A DNA stretch of 63,600 nt from Bacillota bacterium (lineage in GTDB: Bacteria > Bacillota > Clostridia > Lachnospirales > CAG-274): assembly GCA_017543265.1 (NCBI GenBank), contig JAFYGI010000049.1, positions 1 through 63,600 of the forward strand. The letters are read 5' to 3'. The notes beneath the pieces were generated by a model. It was not told the origin of the DNA. It saw nothing but the letters and a program-made list of their open reading frames with translations, and made no database searches. Below, piece after piece: positions 8,013-14,801 of this stretch. Position numbers and translations under genes: made by a program. The stretch's first letter is position 1. Each line of letters begins with the position of its first letter.

Positions 8013-8645
8013 ATGAAAATTTTAGACAGAAGAGGCCGTTTGTTCGGCAAGGTAAATATTGTTGACTTATTTGTGGTGCTTATTGTTGTTGCGCTGGCGT
8101 GTGCGCTTATCTACAAAAAGACCTCCAAGTCGGTGAATTCCTCGGCCGATGGTGCCAATGCACCCGATGAATACTGCTATGTGACCCTGTACTGCAACCA
8201 GATGGTGCCCGAGTTCAGCAAGTCCATAAATATCGGCGACCACATGGTTGCAAACGGCAAGTTTACCGATGCAACGGTCGTTGCCGTAAACGAGGAGCCC
8301 GCAGCCTATGTCGGCTATGACGACAACGGCAAGGCCGTGCTGAGCCAGCACCCCTTATGGAAGGATGTTACCGTTGTTATAAAGGAAAAAATAAGCCCCA
8401 ACCCCGTTATCCGCAAGGTCGGCGAGCAGGAAGTGCGCGTGGGCTATCAGTACATCTTTAAAACACAAAAAGTGGAAAGCGGTGCAAAGGTAAGACGTGT
8501 GGAGTTTGAAAGCGAGCTCTCCGCAGATACCGTAAACAAGCTTGAAAGCGGCAAGGTGCCCGAAAGCTACCTGCTGCCCAAAAACGGAGATGCCGCACCT
8601 GCGGCACCCGCAGAGGAGCAGACGCAACCTGTAAACGCTGAATAA
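8013..8645 (+). CDS. DUF4330 membrane-anchored protein
   Basis: A 210-residue protein of the DUF4330 type: a short positively charged start (KILDRRGRLFGKVN), one membrane segment at about residues 17-36 (DLFVVLIVVALACALIY), and an extracellular beta-rich domain ending in an Ala/Pro/Glu-rich tail. The family occurs in Firmicute and cyanobacterial exopolysaccharide clusters and has no established biochemical role. Its position between a glycosyltransferase and the polymerase suggests help in assembly or export of the polymer (inference). Confidence 0.82.
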   Translation: MKILDRRGRLFGKVNIVDLFVVLIVVALACALIYKKTSKSVNSSADGANAPDEYCYVTLYCNQMVPEFSKSINIGDHMVANGKFTDATVVAVNEEPAAYVGYDDNGKAVLSQHPLWKDVTVVIKEKISPNPVIRKVGEQEVRVGYQYIFKTQKVESGAKVRRVEFESELSADTVNKLESGKVPESYLLPKNGDAAPAAPAEEQTQPVNAE

Positions 8646-8661
8646 GACGGGAATGATATAA

Positions 8662-10425
8662 ATGTTGGAAATATTAAAGGGCAGTTTTTTTGTGCGGTGC
8701 CTGCTGTGGCTTTCCGTCGCGTATGACAGAAGCCGTCTGGCACGTCTTGTAAAGCGCATGGCGCATATATGGCACAAAAGTCTGGTATTTAAGCTTTTAA
8801 ACAAATATTTCAATAGATACTGCGCGTATGAGCACAGCCTGCTGTACAAGGCGTTAAGCCGCATAACACACCTGATAGACCGCTTTATGCGTCCGCTGGG
8901 CAGAAAGCTTAACCGCCTGTTCCGCGGCAGTATATTCTGCCGTGCCGTAAGGAACATATCGGGCTACGGCCTGACGGTGCTGATATTCGGCATTGTCGTA
9001 TCGGGTGCCTTGCTCGGCGGTGTCCTTGGCGTGGCATTCTGGGATATAGGCGATCTGGCGGTGGATATGGTGCTTGTGATGGGCGTTATCGCCTTTATCA
9101 CGGCGGCCGCGCTGGTGCTGACGGATTACACCGTGGGTCTTTACATTTTAAGTGCCTATGCGGTGATAGATTTTGTGCTCAGAAACTATGTCCCAGCCTT
9201 TGCGGGTATGTGGGACGAGGCCTATTTCCTTGGACTGGTGCTTTTGTGCGTATGGAAATGGGCGGCACACAGACACGATTGCAGGGGTATGGTATATTCG
9301 CCTATGGATATGCCCATACTTGGGTTTATGGCGGTAATGGTGTTCGTATTTCTGGTCAACTCGCCCGACCCCAAAATTTCGTTGGAGGGTCTGCGTGTTG
9401 TGGTGCAGTATATACTTTGGTACTACGTTGTTATACGCCTTGTCAAAAACAATGACAAAGCGGTGCTTGTATCGCGCTTTTTTGCCGTTGTTGTCGGCCT
9501 TATGGCGCTGCACGGCATATATCAGTTTATTGTCGGCGTTGAAATGCCCGCAGGCTGGGTGGATCAGAACGAGGCGGGCGTAAGAACGCGCGTTTTCTCC
9601 ATACTGACAAGCCCCAACATCTTCGGCTCGCTGCTGACGTTGGGTGCGCCCGTGTCGCTGGGTCTTGCCCTCGGCGAGAAAAACAAGCTTTTAAAAATTA
9701 TTTTCGGCGGTGCTGCCCTTGCAATGATGGGAAGCCTGCTGTTTACCTTCTCACGCGGCGCATGGATAGGCTTTGCGGTGGCATTTGCCGTATATGTGCT
9801 GATAAAGGATGCACGTTTGCTTGCACCGGGCATTATTGCGGCGGTGCTGGTGATACTGCTCGTCCCCAGCGTGGGCAACAGAATAACCTATATGTTAAGC
9901 CCCGAATATATAGAGTCCAGCCTGCGCGGCGGCCGTCTGGTGCGCTGGATGACGGGCGCAAGGGTGCTTAGCTTCTTCCCCGCGTTCGGCGTGGGTCTGG
10001 GACATTTCGGCGGTGCGGTGGCCATGAACCACGGCCTGTCCACACTTCTGGACGGAGAATACACCGAGACCTTCTATATGGACAACTACTACCTTAAAAC
10101 AGCCGTGGAAACGGGTATCGTCGGTCTTGCGGCAATGCTCGGGCTGATGTACTGTGTTATAATAAACAGCCTGCGCACGGTAAGTGCGGTATCGGGCAAG
10201 CGCATGAAGGAACTGTCTGCGGGCATAACCGCAGGTCTTACGGGCGTTATCGTACACAATTTTGTGGAAAACGTGTTTGAGGTGCCCCTTATGTGTACGG
10301 TATTCTGGCTGTTTGTGGGTATAATAATGGCGATATGGTACCACGAGCGCAGGGACCGTATACGCGAGATGAGAAACAGAGAAAAAATACAATTGACAAG
10401 TATTGAGGAACAGAAACGTGAGTAA
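8662..10425 (+). CDS. O-antigen ligase/polymerase family membrane protein
   Basis: A 587-residue protein with an unusually long basic cytoplasmic N-terminus (about 100 residues) followed by roughly 11-12 membrane helices. The large periplasm-side loop and the SILTSPNIFGSLLTLGAP and TFSRGAWIGFAVAF stretches are hallmarks of the O-antigen ligase (Wzy/WaaL-like) family, as is the late ETGIVGLAAMLGLMY with a downstream HNFVENVFEVP. Such proteins polymerise or ligate lipid-linked glycan repeats on the outer face of the cytoplasmic membrane. Its end overlaps the start of csaB by 8 bases, implying coupled translation. Confidence 0.88.
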   Translation: MLEILKGSFFVRCLLWLSVAYDRSRLARLVKRMAHIWHKSLVFKLLNKYFNRYCAYEHSLLYKALSRITHLIDRFMRPLGRKLNRLFRGSIFCRAVRNISGYGLTVLIFGIVVSGALLGGVLGVAFWDIGDLAVDMVLVMGVIAFITAAALVLTDYTVGLYILSAYAVIDFVLRNYVPAFAGMWDEAYFLGLVLLCVWKWAAHRHDCRGMVYSPMDMPILGFMAVMVFVFLVNSPDPKISLEGLRVVVQYILWYYVVIRLVKNNDKAVLVSRFFAVVVGLMALHGIYQFIVGVEMPAGWVDQNEAGVRTRVFSILTSPNIFGSLLTLGAPVSLGLALGEKNKLLKIIFGGAALAMMGSLLFTFSRGAWIGFAVAFAVYVLIKDARLLAPGIIAAVLVILLVPSVGNRITYMLSPEYIESSLRGGRLVRWMTGARVLSFFPAFGVGLGHFGGAVAMNHGLSTLLDGEYTETFYMDNYYLKTAVETGIVGLAAMLGLMYCVIINSLRTVSAVSGKRMKELSAGITAGLTGVIVHNFVENVFEVPLMCTVFWLFVGIIMAIWYHERRDRIREMRNREKIQLTSIEEQKRE

Positions 10426-11536
10426 AACAACAAAGCTTTTGATAGCGGGCTATCACGGCTTCGGAAACTGCGGCGATGAGGCTATTTTGCAGGCAATGGT
10501 CAAAAATATCCGTGCCCTGCCGATAGATCTTGAAATAACCGCCCTTTCCAACAAGCCGGATTTTACCAAAACCGAATATAATGTGAATTCCGTGCAGAGA
10601 TTTAACTTTTTGGCGGTGCTTGGCGCTATTTTAAAAAGCGATGTTGTTTTAAGCGGCGGCGGCACACTTTTGCAGGACGGGACAAGCACACGCTCGCTTT
10701 TGTATTATCTTAGCATAATCAAAACGGCAAAGCTTTTGGGCAAGCGTGTAATGGTCTATGCAAACGGCATAGGCCCCGTAAACGGTGAAAAAAACCGCAG
10801 ACTGGTCAAAAAGGTGCTTTCGGACGTGGACGTTATCACCCTGCGTGAAAAGCTGTCCGAGGCCGATCTGCGCAGTATCGGCGTGGAACGCAGCGATGTC
10901 ACCGTTACCGCAGACCCCGCATTTACGCTGGAGTCCGTGGATGAGGAGCGTGCTGTCGGGATTTTTGCCGAGGAAAATATCCCGATCGACAGGGGTAATA
11001 TGGTCGGCGTTTCCGTAAGGGCGTGGAGCAAGGCAAAGTACGGCGATGATTTTGTGGTGAAGATCGCAAAGGCCTGTGACGATTTGGCGAAAAAGGGCAA
11101 AACAATAGTGCTTTTGCCTATGGAATATCCCCGCGACCTTGAAATTTCGCAAAAGGTGATAGACAATATGTCCGAAAAGGCGTATATGTTTAAAAAGCGC
11201 TATACTCCGTCCGAAATACTGGGCTTGGTGGGCTGCTTTGATCTGATGATAAGTATGCGCCTGCACACCCTTATTTTTGCCGCGGTCAAAAATGTACCGA
11301 TGCTCGGCGTTATCTATGACCCCAAGGTGGAGTATTATTTGCAGGAGCTGGATATGCCCGAGGCGGGCGATGTGCGCACAAAACGCCTTAACAGCGGCGA
11401 AATTACCGCAAAGGCGATGGATGTTTTCAATAATCCGGACGTATATAAGCAAAAATTAAAGGCTCGTGCCGATATTATGAGCGAAAAGGCAAGAGAAAAC
11501 GATAAAATTTTGCTTGAGCTGATACAAAAAGGCTGA
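10418..11536 (+). CDS. csaB: Polysaccharide pyruvyl transferase CsaB
   Basis: A 372-residue enzyme of the CsaB family, which adds a ketal pyruvate from phosphoenolpyruvate to the secondary cell-wall polymer. In Bacillus and relatives this modification is what SLH domains bind. Family features are LLIAGYHGFGNCGDEAIL at the start, SDVVLSGGGTLLQDG, GIGPVN, and the late MISMRLHTLIFAAVKNVP. GTG 10418 is preferred over an upstream TTG since GAGGAA lies at the right distance. No SLH protein is in this window, so the SLH partners would have to be encoded elsewhere. Confidence 0.92.
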   Translation: MSKTTKLLIAGYHGFGNCGDEAILQAMVKNIRALPIDLEITALSNKPDFTKTEYNVNSVQRFNFLAVLGAILKSDVVLSGGGTLLQDGTSTRSLLYYLSIIKTAKLLGKRVMVYANGIGPVNGEKNRRLVKKVLSDVDVITLREKLSEADLRSIGVERSDVTVTADPAFTLESVDEERAVGIFAEENIPIDRGNMVGVSVRAWSKAKYGDDFVVKIAKACDDLAKKGKTIVLLPMEYPRDLEISQKVIDNMSEKAYMFKKRYTPSEILGLVGCFDLMISMRLHTLIFAAVKNVPMLGVIYDPKVEYYLQELDMPEAGDVRTKRLNSGEITAKAMDVFNNPDVYKQKLKARADIMSEKARENDKILLELIQKG

Positions 11537-11540
11537 AATA

Positions 11541-11900
11541 ATGAAGAAACACAAAAAAATTTGGAAATTGGCAAAAGTGGTTATTGCCTTATTGTTTGTC
11601 GGTCTGTGCGTTTGTTCGGTAATACTCCCTGTATTGGAACACTTACACACGCAGGATGTTATTGTGGAGCAAAATGCCGTCAAAACGGTCTTTTATGCTT
11701 CGCAGAAATATCTTGATGACCTGTACCTAAAAGGCGAGACCAAAACAAGCATTACATTGGATGACCTCATCAGAGAAGGTTATGTGGGAGGAACATGGGA
11801 AAAAAAGGACAGCTTTGAAATAAAGATCACACCTCAGCCGGATACGGTCGGCAAGGTAGAGTACGTTAAGTATAAGGAATATATTTACACAGGTGAGTAA
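11541..11900 (+). CDS. Small membrane-anchored protein, function unknown
   Basis: A 119-residue protein beginning MKKHKKIWKLAKVVIALLFV. The basic start and a single hydrophobic segment (about residues 10-30) make it a signal anchor. The extracellular part opens with a helix (AVKTVFYASQKYLDDLY) and then TLDDLIREGYVGG. That layout faintly recalls pilin-like proteins, which carry a helix followed by a domain beginning DDL-x-x-x-GY, but there is no prepilin peptidase motif. It starts 4 bases after csaB, so it belongs to the same transcript. Function not recognised. Confidence 0.75.
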   Translation: MKKHKKIWKLAKVVIALLFVGLCVCSVILPVLEHLHTQDVIVEQNAVKTVFYASQKYLDDLYLKGETKTSITLDDLIREGYVGGTWEKKDSFEIKITPQPDTVGKVEYVKYKEYIYTGE

Positions 11901-11915
11901 GAGGTTTTATTGACC

Positions 11916-12293
11916 ATGCAAAAAAACAGCGATCATCGCAGCAAAGTCCAAAACGATAAATTCTGGCTGACGGCTGCGCTTATGCCCGTTGTGGGGGCGA
12001 TAGGCCTTGTTGTTGCGGGTATTTTTAACAAACTAAGGAAGTCCCCCGCTTCTAAAGCGGGGGTGCTTACTTAAAATTCAGTGGGAGTCCAAGCTCCCAC
12101 TGAATTTGGAATTGCTTGCAATTACGTTGGTTATGAGTATGTAGCAGAAATTTATTTCTGCGGAATACGAATATCATTGACAAACGCAGATACAGACAAA
12201 AAGTAACGTGGGGAGCCGGAATATCCTGTGGATAATAAGGACGAAACCGCGGAAAAATCAACGTATCGTCGGCTTCAAAAGCTTATAAAGTAA
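11916..12293 (+). pseudogene. Decayed small membrane-protein gene interrupted by a palindromic element
   Basis: An open frame from ATG 11916 encodes a polar N-terminus and one membrane helix (LTAALMPVVGAIGLVVAGIF), then runs into the hairpin element at 12043 and stops at 12072. After the element the same frame resumes with a plausible hydrophilic tail (TNADTDKK, a stop at 12204, then EPEYPVDNKDETAEKSTYRR) to a stop at 12291. The simplest reading is one small gene at the end of the polysaccharide operon, split by an insertion and then decayed. The 52-residue 5' part could still be made, although its ribosome binding site is weak. Confidence 0.4.
12043..12161. mobile_element. Palindrome-rich insertion, IS200/IS605-end-like (PATE-like)
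   Basis: Four perfect hairpins lie in 119 bases. CCCCCGCTT/AAGCGGGGG is at 12043-12063. A 14-bp stem from AAATTCAGTGGGAG is at 12074-12107. AATTGC/GCAATT is at 12110-12123. GCAGAAAT/ATTTCTGC is at 12144-12161. Short subterminal hairpins without inverted termini are typical of IS200/IS605-type ends and of their non-autonomous palindrome-associated derivatives. No transposase is present. It sits in a gene whose frame continues on both sides. Confidence 0.45.
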
Positions 12294-12326
12294 ACCTTAC
12301 ATTTTTATTAAGGAAATAACTTGCTG

Positions 12327-12355
12327 TTGAAAAAACGGCGTTTTTATGTTATAAT
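12327..12355 (+). promoter_or_regulatory. Promoter of the 12402-13734 operon
   Basis: TTGAAA, 17-base spacer, TATAAT; about 40 bases before ATG 12402. Confidence 0.85.
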
Positions 12356-12401
12356 CAGACAAGAAAATAATTTTTTATATAGATACATTGGAGGAGTAAA
12401 A

Positions 12402-12866
12402 ATGAAAAGCAAAATAATTGCGGGAATAGAGATATTTGCCGTTACTGCGGCTATGCTTACGGCGGTCACGGCCTTTGGCGCGGCAGGCTCGCAGGACGAC
12501 CCTTTGGTAAGCAAAAGCTATGTTGACGACAAAATAAATCAGGTATTGGAGATAGTAAACGGCGGCTCCGTAAGTGCGGACGGCAGTATTGCGCCCGCGG
12601 GCACAAGCTATCAGCCCGTTTATGTAAGCGTAGGTCAGATAATAATAGGCGGCGAAGGTACGGAGCTTATCCTGCGCTCCGGCAAGGGCAACATTTATAT
12701 CGAGGGCGTTGACGGCCTTGTTGACAGTACAACGGGCAAAAACCTTACAACGGGCGATGTTGCCACAACAAACCATATGATGATAGTACCGCGTGACGAC
12801 GGCCGCGGCGTAAAGGTGACCGAGGCGGCGTGGTTCCTTGTAAAGGGCGACTACACGATAAAATGA
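12402..12866 (+). CDS. Secreted hypothetical protein
   Basis: A 154-residue protein with GGAGGAG ahead of ATG 12402. It has a signal peptide (MKSKIIAGIEIFAVTAAM, cleavage near AFGA-AGS), then DPLVSKSYVDDKINQVLE, a short helical segment followed by a Ser/Gly linker. The second half (VGQIIIGGEGTELILRSGKG, then a strand-rich region ending FLVKGDYTIK) looks like a small beta domain. I recognise this arrangement from uncharacterised secreted Clostridial proteins but know no function. It shares a promoter with the TagA-type glycosyltransferase 13 bases downstream, which hints at a cell-wall role. Confidence 0.8.
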   Translation: MKSKIIAGIEIFAVTAAMLTAVTAFGAAGSQDDPLVSKSYVDDKINQVLEIVNGGSVSADGSIAPAGTSYQPVYVSVGQIIIGGEGTELILRSGKGNIYIEGVDGLVDSTTGKNLTTGDVATTNHMMIVPRDDGRGVKVTEAAWFLVKGDYTIK

Positions 12867-12879
12867 TAGGAGAATTTTT

Positions 12880-13734
12880 ATGAGTGGAATATGCAATATT
12901 CTCGGTGTGCCGTTTAACAATATGTCCCCCGTGGAAACGGTGGAGCTTTTAAATGTGTATTTAGGCGGCGATACCAAGGCGGCGGTATATACACCCAATC
13001 CCGAAATGGTCATGACGGCTGTAAATGATCCCGAGTTTATGGAGGTGCTGAACAGCTCTGCCGTAAATATCCCCGACGGTATCGGCATAATCTATGCCTC
13101 GCGTTTTACGGAAAACCGCATAGAGGAGCGCGTGCCCGGCTGTGACACCGTTCTTGCGCTTTTTGACAAGATGAAAAATACCAAAAAGACCGCGTATTTC
13201 TTCGGCGGTGCGCCCGGTGTGGCGGAAAAGGCCAAGGAGGAAATGGAAAAGCGCTTTAAGGGGCTTAATGTTGTGGGCACGGCGGACGGCTATTTTGACG
13301 AGGAAAAGGAAAAACTGATAATCGCCGATATAAACGAAAAAAAGCCCGACTTGCTTCTGGTGGGCATTGGCTTTCCCAAGCAGGAAAAGTGGATAGCAAA
13401 GCACCTTGACGAGCTTAACGTAAAGGTGGCGATAGGCGTGGGCGGCAGTCTTGATGTTTTCAGCGGTACGGTAAAGCGTGCGCCGCAGGCCTTTATCAAG
13501 CTTAATTTGGAGTGGTTTTACAGGCTTTTGTGCCAGCCGTCAAGGATAGGCCGTATGATGCAGCTGCCCGCTTTTATGGTCGCTGTCATCAAGGACAGGT
13601 ATTTTAAGAAAAAGAAAAGCGGCAAGCCAAAGCAGACCGTAAAGATCAAAAATTACAAGATAAAAATACGCAAGAAAAAGCACGGCGACAAGCCCGTGCA
13701 GGAACAGCAGGACGAAAATGAAAAAAACACTTGA
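12880..13734 (+). CDS. WecG/TagA/CpsF-family (GT26) glycosyltransferase
   Basis: A 284-residue enzyme of glycosyltransferase family 26. TagA adds ManNAc to undecaprenyl-PP-GlcNAc in teichoic acid linkage units; WecG adds ManNAcA in enterobacterial common antigen. Family hallmarks are YTPNPEMVMTA, NIPDGIGIIYAS, GGAPGVAEKA, and LLVGIGFPKQEKWIAKH. The C-terminus carries a Lys-rich extension of about 45 residues, likely a membrane-surface contact as known for TagA. With the WecC-like dehydrogenase at 3628 this favours a ManNAc-type sugar in the polymer. The promoter of the next tRNA overlaps its stop codon. Confidence 0.92.
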   Translation: MSGICNILGVPFNNMSPVETVELLNVYLGGDTKAAVYTPNPEMVMTAVNDPEFMEVLNSSAVNIPDGIGIIYASRFTENRIEERVPGCDTVLALFDKMKNTKKTAYFFGGAPGVAEKAKEEMEKRFKGLNVVGTADGYFDEEKEKLIIADINEKKPDLLLVGIGFPKQEKWIAKHLDELNVKVAIGVGGSLDVFSGTVKRAPQAFIKLNLEWFYRLLCQPSRIGRMMQLPAFMVAVIKDRYFKKKKSGKPKQTVKIKNYKIKIRKKKHGDKPVQEQQDENEKNT

Positions 13735-13759
13735 AATCCTGTGTGATATGTGCTATAAT
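13731..13759 (+). promoter_or_regulatory. Promoter of tRNA-Thr
   Basis: TTGAAA (overlapping the preceding stop codon), 17-base spacer, TATAAT. A short hairpin GGCCGGATAAACGGCC lies between it and the tRNA. Confidence 0.85.
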
Positions 13760-13790
13760 AATCAAGTCGGCCGGATAAACGGCCGGATAT

Positions 13791-13863
13791 GCTAATGTGG
13801 CTCAGTTGGTAGAGCAGCGCATTCGTAATGCGCAGGTCACGGGTTCGAGTCCCGTCATTAGCT
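13791..13863 (+). tRNA. tRNA-Thr (anticodon CGT)
   Basis: Acceptor GCTAATG pairs with CATTAGC. The anticodon stem GCGCA/TGCGC holds loop TTCGTAA, anticodon CGT (codon ACG). The T-loop is GGTTCGAGTCC. CCA is not encoded. Confidence 0.97.
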
Positions 13864-13871
13864 GTTTTAAG

Positions 13872-13900
13872 GCCGCTTTTTAAGCGGCTTTTGTTATTTT
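13872..13900 (+). terminator. Terminator of tRNA-Thr
   Basis: GCCGCTT/AAGCGGC stem with a 3-base loop, then TTTTGTTATTTT. Confidence 0.9.
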
Positions 13901-13971
13901 GCGGCATAAGAAAAGCAACCGTTTAAAGGCGCTTTTTTGCGGCGGCATATAATAAAAAGCCAAGATAAAAC

Positions 13972-14000
13972 TTGACATATCGGGGCTGTTGATTTATAAT
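13972..14000 (+). promoter_or_regulatory. Consensus promoter of the candidate antitoxin RNA
   Basis: A perfect TTGACA, 17-base spacer and perfect TATAAT: the strongest sigma-A promoter class. It drives a plus-strand transcript with no open frame, ended by the hairpin at 14044-14085. Confidence 0.9.
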
Positions 14001-14006
14001 AATATT

Positions 14007-14085
14007 ACAAAATCAAGGAACGCATACATCACGATGCGGAAAGAAAAGGCGGGGTATTGTTCAGGAACCCCGCCTTTTCCCTTTT
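14007..14085 (+). ncRNA. Candidate type I antitoxin RNA (Fst/par RNA II-like)
   Basis: The transcript starts near 14007 and ends at the strong hairpin 14044-14078, about 79 bases. Its 5' part (14012-14033) begins ATCAAGGAAC and ends ACATCACGA. This repeats, in direct orientation, the plus-strand sequence at 14231-14254. In RNA terms it is complementary to the ribosome binding site and start codon of the convergent toxin gene: two blocks of about 9 bp around a short mismatch. Convergent RNAs, a shared two-way terminator and repeats over the toxin start are the architecture known for par of plasmid pAD1. Expression is not shown. Confidence 0.65.
14044..14085. terminator. Bidirectional terminator shared by two convergent RNAs
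   Basis: AAAAGGCGGGG pairs with CCCCGCCTTTT (11 bp, with one further T-A closing pair). T-runs follow on both strands (TTTTCCCTTTTTC on plus, TTTTCTTTCC on minus). Confidence 0.9.
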
Positions 14086-14142
14086 TCATCTTCCTTTTTG
14101 GTGTGGCGGTAAGAATACCACAGGCCTATTGCCGCTGCTTAC

Positions 14143-14244
14143 TTATCTGCCAAGCCTTTTGCGTATGTACTCGATAAACTTGCTGATGCAGTTACCGACC
14201 ACACTTGCCGCGACAGATAAAACAAAATCTATCAAGGAAAACAT
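14143..14244 (-). CDS. Small hydrophobic toxin-like peptide (Fst/holin-like type I toxin candidate)
   Basis: A 33-residue peptide starting MFSLIDFVLSVAASVVGNCI and ending EYIRKRLGR. It is a single membrane helix (about residues 5-23) followed by a strongly basic C-terminus, the form of Fst and the putative holin-like toxins of Firmicutes. ATG 14244 is preceded at 10 bases by AAAGGGGG. A promoter lies at 14295-14323, giving a leader of about 44 bases that can fold (GTTG with CAAC). The mRNA would run to the shared terminator near 14044, about 245 bases. The antitoxin RNA is complementary to its start region. The reading frame is too short for gene callers. Toxicity is inferred from form and architecture only. 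Confidence 0.65.
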   Translation of the reverse strand: MFSLIDFVLSVAASVVGNCISKFIEYIRKRLGR

Positions 14245-14294
14245 AACATCACGACCCCCTTTCTGTTGCCAGTATAGGGAGCGACAACGCGGTT

Positions 14295-14323
14295 ATTGTA
14301 TCATCTTCCGACAAAATATTCAA
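14295..14323 (-). promoter_or_regulatory. Promoter of the toxin-like gene
   Basis: Minus strand TTGAAT, 17-base spacer, TACAAT, weaker than the antitoxin promoter, as is usual in such loci. Confidence 0.75.
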
Positions 14324-14448
14324 GTACAATTGGTGTTACCGTGGTATAATACTGCTTACAGCGTAAATTATCTTTTTTTAACACTATAAAAAACTCTCCG
14401 TAAATAGAATAAACGGCAAAAACGCAAATGTTTCTTCCTGTTCGTCAC

Positions 14449-14652
14449 AACTTTTGGCATAGCCAAAAGCCACTTGCTATGCAAGTGTCCGCATCTATCT
14501 TTGCGGTTGAATGTCCCAACTTTTGGCATAGCCAAAAGCCACTTGCTATGCAAGTGTCCGCATCTATCTTTGCGGTTGAATGTCCCAACTTTTGGCATAG
14601 CCAAAAGCCACTTGCTGCGCAAGTGTCCGCATCTATCTTTGCGGTTGAATGT
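14449..14652. repeat. Tandem array of 69-bp double-hairpin repeats
   Basis: Three near-identical 69-bp units start at 14449, 14518 and 14587 (the last is cut short), and a partial unit lies near 14727-14746. Each unit has CTTTTGGC/GCCAAAAG (8 bp, 3-base loop), then CACTTGC/GCAAGTG (7 bp, 3-base loop), then TCTATCTTTGCGGTTGAAT. The only changes in the third unit are in a loop (TAT to TGC), so the stems are kept. Since 69 is a multiple of 3 it stays open in several frames on both strands, but this is not convincing coding sequence. Confidence 0.92.
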
Positions 14653-14740
14653 TTTTCCACTCTAAAGGAAGATTATTTGCGGGGCTTGCCGAATTCTTGC
14701 CAATAACTTGCGGTAAAAGCACAAATATCTATCTTTGCGG

Positions 14741-14769
14741 TTGAATTTTGTGCTTTGGTGTGATATAAT
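14741..14769 (+). promoter_or_regulatory. Promoter of the NhaC-type antiporter
   Basis: TTGAAT, 17-base spacer, TATAAT. The -35 hexamer is the TTGAAT that ends the partial 69-bp repeat unit, so the repeat supplies part of the promoter. Confidence 0.8.
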
Positions 14770-14801
14770 AAAGAAAAATAACAGGGAGGATACGTCAACA
14801 A

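Larger units (their letters stand above)
14012..14254. repeat. Direct repeat pair shared by antitoxin RNA and toxin start
   Basis: Copy A is 14012-14033 and copy B is 14231-14254. Both run ATCAAGGAA, a short variable part with CAT, then ACATCACGA. Copy B covers the start codon and the region next to the ribosome binding site of the minus-strand toxin gene. Confidence 0.8.

Noticed and set aside
14368..14706. Open frames on both strands through the 69-bp repeats giving 23-residue repeat proteins
   Set aside because: 69 is divisible by 3, so any stop-free frame repeats. There is no good ribosome binding site, and the conserved feature is the DNA hairpins, not codons.
14449..14760. Possible CRISPR array
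   Set aside because: The units are directly adjacent identical copies with no unique spacers, and no cas gene is present.
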